Program-made: the position numbers and the translations under genes | NCBI GenBank assembly: GCA_965601955.1 | Contig: OZ271855.1 | Span: 1,550,001-1,614,000 of the forward strand | DNA: 64,000 nucleotides | Source of the DNA: RHLJ01 sp965601955 | GTDB taxonomy: Bacteria > Bacteroidota > Rhodothermia > Balneolales > Balneolaceae | Direction: 5' to 3' | In this document: positions 50,486 through 57,535 of the stretch, piece after piece | Layout: each line of letters starts with the position of its first letter | How positions within the stretch are numbered: position 1 is the first letter of the stretch | The notes under the pieces: generated by a model | The model's input: the letters and a program-made list of their open reading frames with translations, nothing else | What the model was told of the DNA's origin: nothing | Database searches by the model: none

Positions 50486-50890
50486 ATGAAATCAAAAGTA
50501 AACATTTTTTACTGGATACTTAGAGTCGCAGCAGCAGGGATAATGCTGCAAACGCTGTTTTTTAAATTTACTGGCGCTCCTGAATCTATATACATTTTCG
50601 AAACGGTTGGTTTAGAGCCATTTGGAAGGTATGCATCCGGAGTTGCAGAGCTTATTGCCTCTGTGTTACTACTTATACCACGTACCACCTGGTTGGGAGC
50701 CGTTCTTGGATTAGGTGTAATTGGAGGGGCTATCATGAGCCACCTTACTGTACTAGGAATTGTAGTACAGAATGACGGCGGAACCCTTTTCATTATGGCC
50801 CTGGTAGTGTTTATCTCATGTGCCATTTTGCTTTTTGCGAACAGGAAAGATATTCCGGTTATTGGCGTTAAGTTTGCCACATCATCTTGA
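50486..50890 (+). CDS. DoxX-like membrane protein, opposite in direction to the his genes
   Basis: A 134-residue protein with four predicted membrane helices (IFYWILRVAAAGIMLQTL, ASGVAELIASVLLLI, TWLGAVLGLGVIGGAIMSHL, LFIMALVVFISCAILLFA), matching the DoxX-like family. The FFKFTGAPESIYIFETVGLEPFGRYASG segment is characteristic. Function is unknown; relatives take part in thiol or quinone-linked membrane processes. It lies on the + strand between hisB and hisC, facing hisC tail-to-tail with a four-base gap and head-to-head with hisB across 90 bases. It therefore splits the his genes into two transcription units. Confidence 0.82.
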   Translation: MKSKVNIFYWILRVAAAGIMLQTLFFKFTGAPESIYIFETVGLEPFGRYASGVAELIASVLLLIPRTTWLGAVLGLGVIGGAIMSHLTVLGIVVQNDGGTLFIMALVVFISCAILLFANRKDIPVIGVKFATSS

Positions 50891-50894
50891 TTCA

Positions 50895-51944
50895 TTATTC
50901 CAGGATTTCTGTTAGAGCTTCAAAGAATTGATTGTTTTCATCTTCTGTACCAATGGTCAAGCGCAAACAATCTTCGCAATGAGGCTCGTTTCCTCTATAT
51001 CGTACAATAACTCCTTTTTCTGCCAGCCTCCTGTAGATTTCCAGTGCATTAGGAATCTTGAAAATGAGGAAGTTGGCATCTGTTGGGAATACACGCTCTA
51101 CTGCAGGAATGTCCTTCAATCTCTGAATCACAGAGTCGCGTTCCTGCTTTATGAGATTCACAGTAGATTGCATTTCAGAAAGATGGTCAAATGCCTTCAG
51201 TGCTGCCTTTGATGTAAGTTTATTGACATTATAAGGTGCCTTCACCTTCATCATAAATTCAATGATCTCAGGATTTGCCAAAGCCACACCCAACCGAATA
51301 CCTGCAAGGCCAAAGGCTTTAGACAATGTTTGTAGGATTACCAGGTTAGGATATTCTGCTATATAACCAGAAAGGCTTTCTCCATCACTGAAATCAGCGT
51401 AGGCTTCATCAACAACGACAATTCCTTCAAACTGCTCTACTACAGCAAGAATGTCTTTCGTTTTCAGGCTATTTCCGGTGGGGTTATTTGGAGAGCACAG
51501 AAAAACCAGCTTCGTGTTGCCGGTCATCTTTTCAATTGTTGCCTCTATATCCAATTGGAAGTCAGGAGTTAAAAGGGCAGTATCTACCGATACATCATTT
51601 ATGGCAGCAGAGACTTTATACATTCCATAGGTGGGGGGAGTAATTAATACATGATCTTTTCCAGGCTCACAAAATATCCTGAAAAGAAGGTCGATGGCTT
51701 CGTCACTACCAACGCCCACAAACACATTATCCGTTTGGACTCCTCTAAAAGCAGCAATTTTTTTCCTCAACTGTTCCTGGTAGGGCATAGGATAGCGGTT
51801 CAATTCCAACTCATTTTCAAAAGGAGAACCAAAGGAGTTTTCATTCGCATCCAGTAAGATTCCGGAATCGAAATCATCTCGTGCACTTCGGTAGGGAGTA
51901 AGCTCTAGTATATTTGGGCGTACCAATTCGGTAATACTTTTCAT
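50895..51944 (-). CDS. hisC: HisC, histidinol-phosphate aminotransferase
   Basis: A 349-residue class I/II PLP aminotransferase. Features are LDANENSFGSPFE (substrate segment of HisC), VFLCSPNNPTGN, VVVDEAYADFSDGES, LQTLSKAFGLAGIRLG with the cofactor Lys, and NFLIFKIPNALEI. It converts imidazole acetol phosphate to histidinol phosphate. Its start overlaps the hisD stop by four bases (ATGA). It is the last gene of the hisGDC unit, since doxX faces it. Confidence 0.95.
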   Translation of the reverse strand: MKSITELVRPNILELTPYRSARDDFDSGILLDANENSFGSPFENELELNRYPMPYQEQLRKKIAAFRGVQTDNVFVGVGSDEAIDLLFRIFCEPGKDHVLITPPTYGMYKVSAAINDVSVDTALLTPDFQLDIEATIEKMTGNTKLVFLCSPNNPTGNSLKTKDILAVVEQFEGIVVVDEAYADFSDGESLSGYIAEYPNLVILQTLSKAFGLAGIRLGVALANPEIIEFMMKVKAPYNVNKLTSKAALKAFDHLSEMQSTVNLIKQERDSVIQRLKDIPAVERVFPTDANFLIFKIPNALEIYRRLAEKGVIVRYRGNEPHCEDCLRLTIGTEDENNQFFEALTEILE

Positions 51945-53236
51945 TCCGACTCCCTGATATCTGCCAGCCTGATACTCACTGCGTTTTTGTGAGCCTGAAG
52001 TTCTTCCAGTTCGGCAAGTACCTCTACCGAAGGCCCAACATTAAGTAGGCCTGTTTTGGTCAAGCTCTGAATAGTGACAGACTTTTGAAAAGATGAAAGA
52101 TTAACCCCACTGTACATTCTGGCAAAACCATAAGTGGGTAAGGTGTGGTTGGTTCCTGAAGCATAATCTCCCACACTTTCCGGGGTAAATTCTCCAAGGA
52201 ATACGGAGCCAGCATTGGTAATGTAGGGGACATAGTCTTCGGCATCCTGAACATTCACAATTAGATGTTCCGGGGCATACTGATTAGAAAATGAGAGTGC
52301 CTGCTCTATGTTAGGTACCTTAATGGAGTAACTATTTTCCAACGCTTTCTGAGCGATCTCTTTTCTGGGAAGTTCGCTCAGTTGTGCTTCCAGTTCCGAC
52401 TCAAGCAAGGTTTCATCAAAACCGTTAATGGCAACAAGTACAACCTGGCTGTCCTCGCCATGTTCAGCCTGGGATAATAAATCAGCAGACACATACGCAG
52501 GGTTCGCTGATTTATCAGCAATTACCAGCACTTCTGAAGGCCCGGCAGGCATATCGATACTGATTTGAGCGTCACTGTTTTGTAATAGCATCTTAGCTGC
52601 CGTTACATATTGATTTCCAGGTCCAAGGATTTTATCCACTTTTGGTACGGATTCAGTGCCAAATGCCAAAGCGGCCACAGCCTGTGCCCCCCCGGCTAAA
52701 AGAATAGAATCCACTTCAGCCTTTTGTGCGATATATACTATCTCGGGAGCAATAGAGCCATCTGGTTTAGGTGGAGTAGCTAAAACAATGGTTCTGCAAC
52801 CTGCAATCATAGCTGGTATAGAAAGCATCATAGCGGTAGATGGAAGAATGGCAGTTCCACCAGGAATGTAAAGCCCAACTTTTTCGATGGGCCGCATAAC
52901 TTTTTTACAACGTACACCAGGCATGGTTTCCATGTCAATAGGTGAAGCCTGTTGAGCCTCATGAAATGCTTTTATGTTATTGAATGCAATATCAATGGCA
53001 TTTTTTACTTCATCGGAAAGAGATACCTGGATGCCTTTTGGATGTAGGAGCACCCTTTCGAGTGTTACTCCTTCGAATTTTTCGGTAAATGCTTTTACTG
53101 CTGAATCGCCATTCGCTTTTACTTCATTGATAATGGGCTGTACGATGTCAAATACCGTAGAAAAATCCATGTTTGGGCGTTTCAACAACTCCTGAGTCTC
53201 TTGCTGGGTCAAATTTTCAATAGAGAACGATTTCAT
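51941..53236 (-). CDS. hisD: HisD, histidinol dehydrogenase
   Basis: A 431-residue enzyme for the last two steps of histidine synthesis. Family segments are GGTAILPSTAMMLSIPA, LAGGAQAVAALAFGT, GPGNQYVTAAK, DMPAGPSEVLVIAD, LLSQAEHGEDSQVVLV (Zn-binding His), QYAPEHLIVN and GDYASGTNHTLPT. The length and motif set are complete. hisG ends 29 bases upstream and hisC overlaps downstream. Confidence 0.96.
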   Translation of the reverse strand: MKSFSIENLTQQETQELLKRPNMDFSTVFDIVQPIINEVKANGDSAVKAFTEKFEGVTLERVLLHPKGIQVSLSDEVKNAIDIAFNNIKAFHEAQQASPIDMETMPGVRCKKVMRPIEKVGLYIPGGTAILPSTAMMLSIPAMIAGCRTIVLATPPKPDGSIAPEIVYIAQKAEVDSILLAGGAQAVAALAFGTESVPKVDKILGPGNQYVTAAKMLLQNSDAQISIDMPAGPSEVLVIADKSANPAYVSADLLSQAEHGEDSQVVLVAINGFDETLLESELEAQLSELPRKEIAQKALENSYSIKVPNIEQALSFSNQYAPEHLIVNVQDAEDYVPYITNAGSVFLGEFTPESVGDYASGTNHTLPTYGFARMYSGVNLSSFQKSVTIQSLTKTGLLNVGPSVEVLAELEELQAHKNAVSIRLADIRESE

Positions 53237-53265
53237 AGAGAATTTCTTAATAGTGAGTAATAGTG

Positions 53266-54147
53266 TTATAGAATCATACTCTCGATAGGAAGCATAACAA
53301 TATCGGAAGCTCCTACTTCTTTCAGTTCTTCCATCACTTCCCAGAATTTATTGATGGGGATGACAGTATGTATTGCCACCATCCCGGTTTCTGCAAGAGG
53401 AACTATAGTAGGGCTCTTCATTGACGGAATAATAGATTTGATAGAATCTACCCGGTCCTGAGGAGCATTCATCATAATATAGCGGCTTTTTCTTGCTTGT
53501 TGGTACCCATCTATCCTAACCAGAAATTTTTCGATAAGCTGTTGTTTCCCCGGAGATAGTTCTTTGTTGGTTCGCACCAGTTTTGTCTCCGACTCAAGGA
53601 TAGTAAATAGTTCTTCCAATCCATTTGCGATCAACGTACCACCGGTCGAGACCAGGTCAGAGATTGCGTCTGCTACTTCCAGTTTCGGTGCTATCTCAAC
53701 GGCACCCGAAATTTCAACTACAGAAACATTGGTTGAGTGCTCTTCAAAAAACTTCTGAGTCAGAAAGGGGTAGCTTGTGGCTATGGTTTTACCTTCAAAG
53801 TCGGAAGGGGAGTTGAAGCCCGCTTCTTTGGGAACGGCAATTGAAAGCCTGCAATTCCCATAATTCAAACCCCTTAGTACGGTTACATCCGCATCTTTTT
53901 CAAATACTTCGTTTGCACCTACAAAGCCAAGGTCACAAATACCATCCTGAACATATTCCGGGATATCGTCATCGCGGAGAAGCAATAGCTCTACATCAAA
54001 ATTCCGCGTTTTTACCATCAGATTCCGCTTATAGTTGTCGAACTCAACGCCTATTCCGTGTAGTAATTCAATGGTTTTGTCGGTTAAACGTCCGCTTTTT
54101 TGTATTGCGATGCGCAAAGAAGTAGTGGAATCTTTCGTCCGGTTCAT
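53266..54147 (-). CDS. hisG: HisG, ATP phosphoribosyltransferase (long form)
   Basis: A 293-residue long-form HisG, which carries its own C-terminal regulatory ACT-like domain and does not need HisZ. The catalytic half has LRIAIQKSGRLTDKTIELL, DIPEYVQDGICDLGFVGANE and SGAVEIAPKLEVADAISDLVSTGGTL; the regulatory end is SPTIVPLAETGMVAIHTVIP then EELKEVGASDIVMLPIE. It performs the first, feedback-inhibited step of histidine synthesis. A histidine-rich leader peptide (54214-54297) lies 66 bases upstream, so the unit should also be controlled by histidine supply. Confidence 0.95.
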   Translation of the reverse strand: MNRTKDSTTSLRIAIQKSGRLTDKTIELLHGIGVEFDNYKRNLMVKTRNFDVELLLLRDDDIPEYVQDGICDLGFVGANEVFEKDADVTVLRGLNYGNCRLSIAVPKEAGFNSPSDFEGKTIATSYPFLTQKFFEEHSTNVSVVEISGAVEIAPKLEVADAISDLVSTGGTLIANGLEELFTILESETKLVRTNKELSPGKQQLIEKFLVRIDGYQQARKSRYIMMNAPQDRVDSIKSIIPSMKSPTIVPLAETGMVAIHTVIPINKFWEVMEELKEVGASDIVMLPIESMIL

Positions 54148-54213
54148 AAAAGTGTAATTAAAAAAGTGTTTAAAAAGAGGGTAGTAATTGGGGTGAAAAA
54201 AGTGTGCGAGATA

Positions 54214-54297
54214 TCAATGCACGATGTGGTGACCATGATGGCTACCATGATGAGCTATATGAACTCTTAATTTTTTCACTGCTGCAAATATAGGCAT
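54214..54297 (-). CDS. histidine-rich leader peptide of the his operon
   Basis: A 27-codon reading frame on the - strand, ATG at 54297 and TGA at 54216-54214, encodes MPIFAAVKKLRV followed by HIAHHGSHHGHHIVH. Eight of the last fifteen residues are histidine (six CAT, two CAC codons), and the frame ends 66 bases before the hisG ATG. This is the arrangement of a his attenuator leader, where ribosome stalling at His codons under shortage would allow hisG expression. A six-T run follows at 54203-54198, but the only stem I see before it (GTGC/GCAC) is short, so the exact mechanism is open. A GTG at 54279 is another possible start. The ATG lies four bases after the hybrid kinase stop, so the leader may lie on a read-through transcript. 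Confidence 0.85.
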   Translation of the reverse strand: MPIFAAVKKLRVHIAHHGSHHGHHIVH

Positions 54298-54301
54298 AAG
54301 T

Positions 54302-56692
54302 TTATTTTTCGGGAAACCATTTTTCAATCTTTGAAATAATATCGTTCCGGGTAACGGGCTTGCTTAGGTAATCGTTCATGCCAACGAATAAACACATTTG
54401 TTTGTCTTCCTCCGACGCATTAGCAGTCATTGCTATTATTGTAGGTTGGCCTGGTTCATAAACACCAAGCCGAATTTTTTGAGTAGTTTGCAAGCCATCC
54501 AGTATGGGCATTTGCACATCCATAAAAATCAGTTCGTAGAAATTCTTTGAGAGTTTTTCCAAAACCTCTTCACCATTTTCTGCGATTTCAATTTCATAGC
54601 CGATTTTAGACATCATTTTTTTCATTACAACCTGGTTGGTGGTATTGTCTTCGGCAACCAGGATAGAAATCGATTTTGGAGCGTGCTGACTTTCTGGAGC
54701 AACAACCTGTTCAATGCTCTTTTTATCTGTTAATGCGTCATAAAGGGTGTCGATAAGAGTGGATCTTCGGATAGGCCGGTTAATAGCGTGTCCGGAATTA
54801 GTACTGAACTCGTTAGGCTGATACCCAAATGGTACTATGCGTATTAGAGGTATTTTTTTTGATTTTAGGAGATTAAAAAAGACTTCTTTGAATGAAGAAT
54901 CCGGCGCATTGAGTAAGAAATCCTCAACAATAATTGCGTGTATGGAACCAGTTTTTTTGAAATTGGCTATTAGCTCTTCGATAGTATCAAACCTATGTAC
55001 ATGTACTCCCCAGGACTCAAGCTTTTTGGTCAGGATCTTTTTGTGGGTTTCATTTTGATCGGCTAGAAGAATGGTCTTCTTATTGAAGGTTTTGAGTTTA
55101 GTATTTACAGCAGGGCTCTCCTCATAAGGGATATTTATTGTAAACGTGAAGTTGGAACCTTCCTCTACTACACTTGTTACAGAAATATCTCCATCCATCA
55201 TTTGGACGAGGCTCTTTGTGATTGTAAGGCCAAGCCCTGTTCCACCATAATTCCTTGTGGTACTTGTATCAACTTGAGAAAAGGAATCGAAGATATGTTT
55301 CGCCTTGTTCTTGGGAATCCCAATACCGGTATCCCTGATGACAAACTGTAAGTTTAGCGCATTTTCGGTTTTCTCTTTCAAGAGAATCTCAAGTACAACC
55401 TCTCCAACATTAGTGAACTTGATTGCATTGCCAATCAGGTTTACCAATACCTGTTTTAACCGAACCGGATCAGCGATCACTATGGAGGGAATATTCTCAT
55501 CTACATAGTAAATGAGGTCAATATTTTTCTCCTCAGCCCGTAACACCAAAAGATTGGTTACATCAGAGGCGAAATCGTGGATGTTGATGGCCTTTTGCTC
55601 CAGTTCCAATTTTCCAGACTCAATCTTCGAGTAATCGAGAATATCATTGATAATATGGATCAGGTCGTACCCGCTTTTGTAAATGGTATCTATATATAAA
55701 AGCTGTTCTTTTGTGGGACTGGTATCCTTCAAAATTTCGGTCATCCCAATAACTGCGTTCATTGGGGTACGGATTTCATGGCTCATGTTCGCAAGGAACA
55801 TGGCCTTTGTTTTAGTAGCTTCTTCAGCCTTATTCTTGGCTTCAATGAGGAGCTTTTGAGTTCGCTCTAATTCTTCATTTTTTTCCTGAAGCTCTTTAGT
55901 CAACTGCTCAAAGTGGTCGGCTCTTTTTAATAACAGCTTTTCTATTTGGTGTTTGGTAAGCGTGCCGATTCGGTCTTCATCCATCAAGACCTCAGGGAGT
56001 ATGGAAATGATAATCTGAAAGGAATCGAGATTGATATACTTGGCCGCTAGCGACTTATATCCTCTGTCATACCTCCTTAATGCCGCCTCTTCGCCTAATT
56101 TTCCTTTTAGAATGTTGAAGGTGAAAAAGCTCAGTTTTCTCAGGAACTGAATCCAATCATTATACCCGGAGGGGTGAAAGTTTTCATCATTCAGTGGATT
56201 TTTACCAGTGAATGCATTGGGCACAGTATCGATATATGCCTTAATTTCTTGAATCTGTTTACTTCCGGCTTCACCAAGTAAATCTGATAAGCCAGAGAGT
56301 ACCTCTCTCAGAAAAAGCTTACATAATTCGAATTCCTGACGGTCTTCTTCCTCAAAAATGAGAGCGAAATCAATAATCGAGAGCAGATTGGCAAACTTAA
56401 CTTTAACCAGTTCTCTAAGCTCTTCTTTTGTTAGCGTAAACCCGGTATCAATATCAGTGAGGTACTTTTCTACAAAAAGGTAGCTTTCCGGAAGCTTTTG
56501 CTTGCGCTCACTATCGCCCAGTTTCAGATAGTTTTTTATGTAGACACTCGTGGCATGGGCTTGATTTGATGTAGAGATATTGTTGGATAAATACTCGAAT
56601 AGTTCATCAATTTGAGAACTAAAGAACTGATTGCGAGTACTTTCCCGCTGCCTTTTCTTAAAAAAAGCTATTGTATCTCTGAAAAAGCCCAT
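54302..56692 (-). CDS. cytoplasmic hybrid histidine kinase with pseudo-receiver
   Basis: A 796-residue kinase with no membrane segment. Residues 1-250 are an all-helical sensor of unknown family; 255-300 is a coiled coil (FEQLTKELQEKNEELERTQ). The DHp box is NMSHEIRTPMNAVIGM (His305), followed by a full HATPase domain (NAIKFTNVG, DTGIGIP, GTGLGLTITKSL). Then comes a first receiver-like domain (TILLADQNETHKKILTKKL, about 550-660) in which the phosphoacceptor region reads AIIVEDFLL, so it is probably non-functional, and a complete receiver (ISILVAEDNTTNQ, IFMDVQMPILDG, about 675-796). It immediately precedes the his leader on the same strand. Confidence 0.92.
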   Translation of the reverse strand: MGFFRDTIAFFKKRQRESTRNQFFSSQIDELFEYLSNNISTSNQAHATSVYIKNYLKLGDSERKQKLPESYLFVEKYLTDIDTGFTLTKEELRELVKVKFANLLSIIDFALIFEEEDRQEFELCKLFLREVLSGLSDLLGEAGSKQIQEIKAYIDTVPNAFTGKNPLNDENFHPSGYNDWIQFLRKLSFFTFNILKGKLGEEAALRRYDRGYKSLAAKYINLDSFQIIISILPEVLMDEDRIGTLTKHQIEKLLLKRADHFEQLTKELQEKNEELERTQKLLIEAKNKAEEATKTKAMFLANMSHEIRTPMNAVIGMTEILKDTSPTKEQLLYIDTIYKSGYDLIHIINDILDYSKIESGKLELEQKAINIHDFASDVTNLLVLRAEEKNIDLIYYVDENIPSIVIADPVRLKQVLVNLIGNAIKFTNVGEVVLEILLKEKTENALNLQFVIRDTGIGIPKNKAKHIFDSFSQVDTSTTRNYGGTGLGLTITKSLVQMMDGDISVTSVVEEGSNFTFTINIPYEESPAVNTKLKTFNKKTILLADQNETHKKILTKKLESWGVHVHRFDTIEELIANFKKTGSIHAIIVEDFLLNAPDSSFKEVFFNLLKSKKIPLIRIVPFGYQPNEFSTNSGHAINRPIRRSTLIDTLYDALTDKKSIEQVVAPESQHAPKSISILVAEDNTTNQVVMKKMMSKIGYEIEIAENGEEVLEKLSKNFYELIFMDVQMPILDGLQTTQKIRLGVYEPGQPTIIAMTANASEEDKQMCLFVGMNDYLSKPVTRNDIISKIEKWFPEK

Positions 56693-56720
56693 AACCAGAG
56701 AATAACGCGTTTATGCGTTC

Positions 56721-57041
56721 TTACGCCTTACTTGCTTGATAAATTTTATAGAAACCAACAGCTGAAAGTCCCCAGGTGGACATTAGTGCAATAAACCAAA
56801 CTACTTTCCCAAGAGGTTGGCTAAAAATCCAATCAAAAATGTCTAAGCCAAAAAAGTTTATTAGCTGAAGGCTTAAATGACCTACTGCCATAACTATGAA
56901 TCCCCATGCTAGGTACACCATGCCAGTTCCAAAAACACCGCCCTTTAAAGTTTGAGCCGTTTTAAAGCTATAAAAAATGCATACCAGCAAAAAAGGAAGT
57001 TCAAGAATTCCAAACCATTGCGTAAACCCTATCTCATGCAT
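56721..57041 (-). CDS. small membrane protein of unknown function
   Basis: A 106-residue protein with three predicted membrane helices: QWFGILELPFLLVCIFYSF, GMVYLAWGFIVMAVGHLSLQLI and VVWFIALMSTWGLSAVGFYKI. No family is recognised and no charged catalytic motif is visible, apart from a His in the second helix. It begins upstream of the hybrid kinase, with 28 bases between its stop and the kinase start, so the two may form one unit in which it supplies a membrane partner; that is inference. Confidence 0.72.
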   Translation of the reverse strand: MHEIGFTQWFGILELPFLLVCIFYSFKTAQTLKGGVFGTGMVYLAWGFIVMAVGHLSLQLINFFGLDIFDWIFSQPLGKVVWFIALMSTWGLSAVGFYKIYQASKA

Positions 57042-57177
57042 ATTTGTCGTAGTTAGTTAAATGAATAGATGATAGTACTTCTAAATTTGCATTAAAGCAT
57101 AATTTTAGATTAGAATCATAATAAAACTCATTCTATCTTGTAAATCGAAAAAAAACAAATTAAATAAAACTCATCCA

Positions 57178-57420
57178 ATGAAAACAATTGCTCAACTTAC
57201 ATTTATTCCACTCGCATCGCATAATCCTACTGATGAAGTTCGTGAATTAATTGAGCACGTTGCTCAGTATGATGTAAAAGTTGAAATTGGATATCTATCA
57301 ACAACGGTAATCGGAGAGACAGACGTTATTTTTTCTATGATCAGGGAGGTATATGATACCATGTCTTTAGATAAAGGACGCTTTCGTTTTCATGTCGAAT
57401 TTTTGAGCCCTGAGGAATAA
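57178..57420 (+). CDS. MTH1187/YkoF-like small protein
   Basis: An 80-residue protein matching the thiamine-binding (MTH1187, DUF77) superfamily in length and pattern: IAQLTFIPLASHN at the start, the helix EVRELIEHVAQYDVKVEIG, then YLSTTVIGETDVIFSMIREV and a final strand FRFHVEFL. Members of the superfamily form ferredoxin-like dimers that bind thiamine or related molecules; ligand binding here is unproved. It stands alone between a divergent membrane gene and the propeller regulator. A TAnnTTTG-like sequence lies upstream but without a matching -33 element. Confidence 0.6.
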   Translation: MKTIAQLTFIPLASHNPTDEVRELIEHVAQYDVKVEIGYLSTTVIGETDVIFSMIREVYDTMSLDKGRFRFHVEFLSPEE

Positions 57421-57535
57421 ACCCCTTTCTAAAAAAAGAGTTAGAACAAATTAATGTAATTATCAGCTCTGGTAATACTCTTCTATTCAAAATTAAATTA
57501 AGGCTTTACGTTCAGCAATAAATCAAGAAATATTC

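Noticed and set aside
57082..57089. TAAATTTG as a promoter for the 80-residue protein
   Set aside because: The -7-like sequence has no -33 TTTG at a suitable distance (the nearest is 35 bases away), so it is too weak to list.
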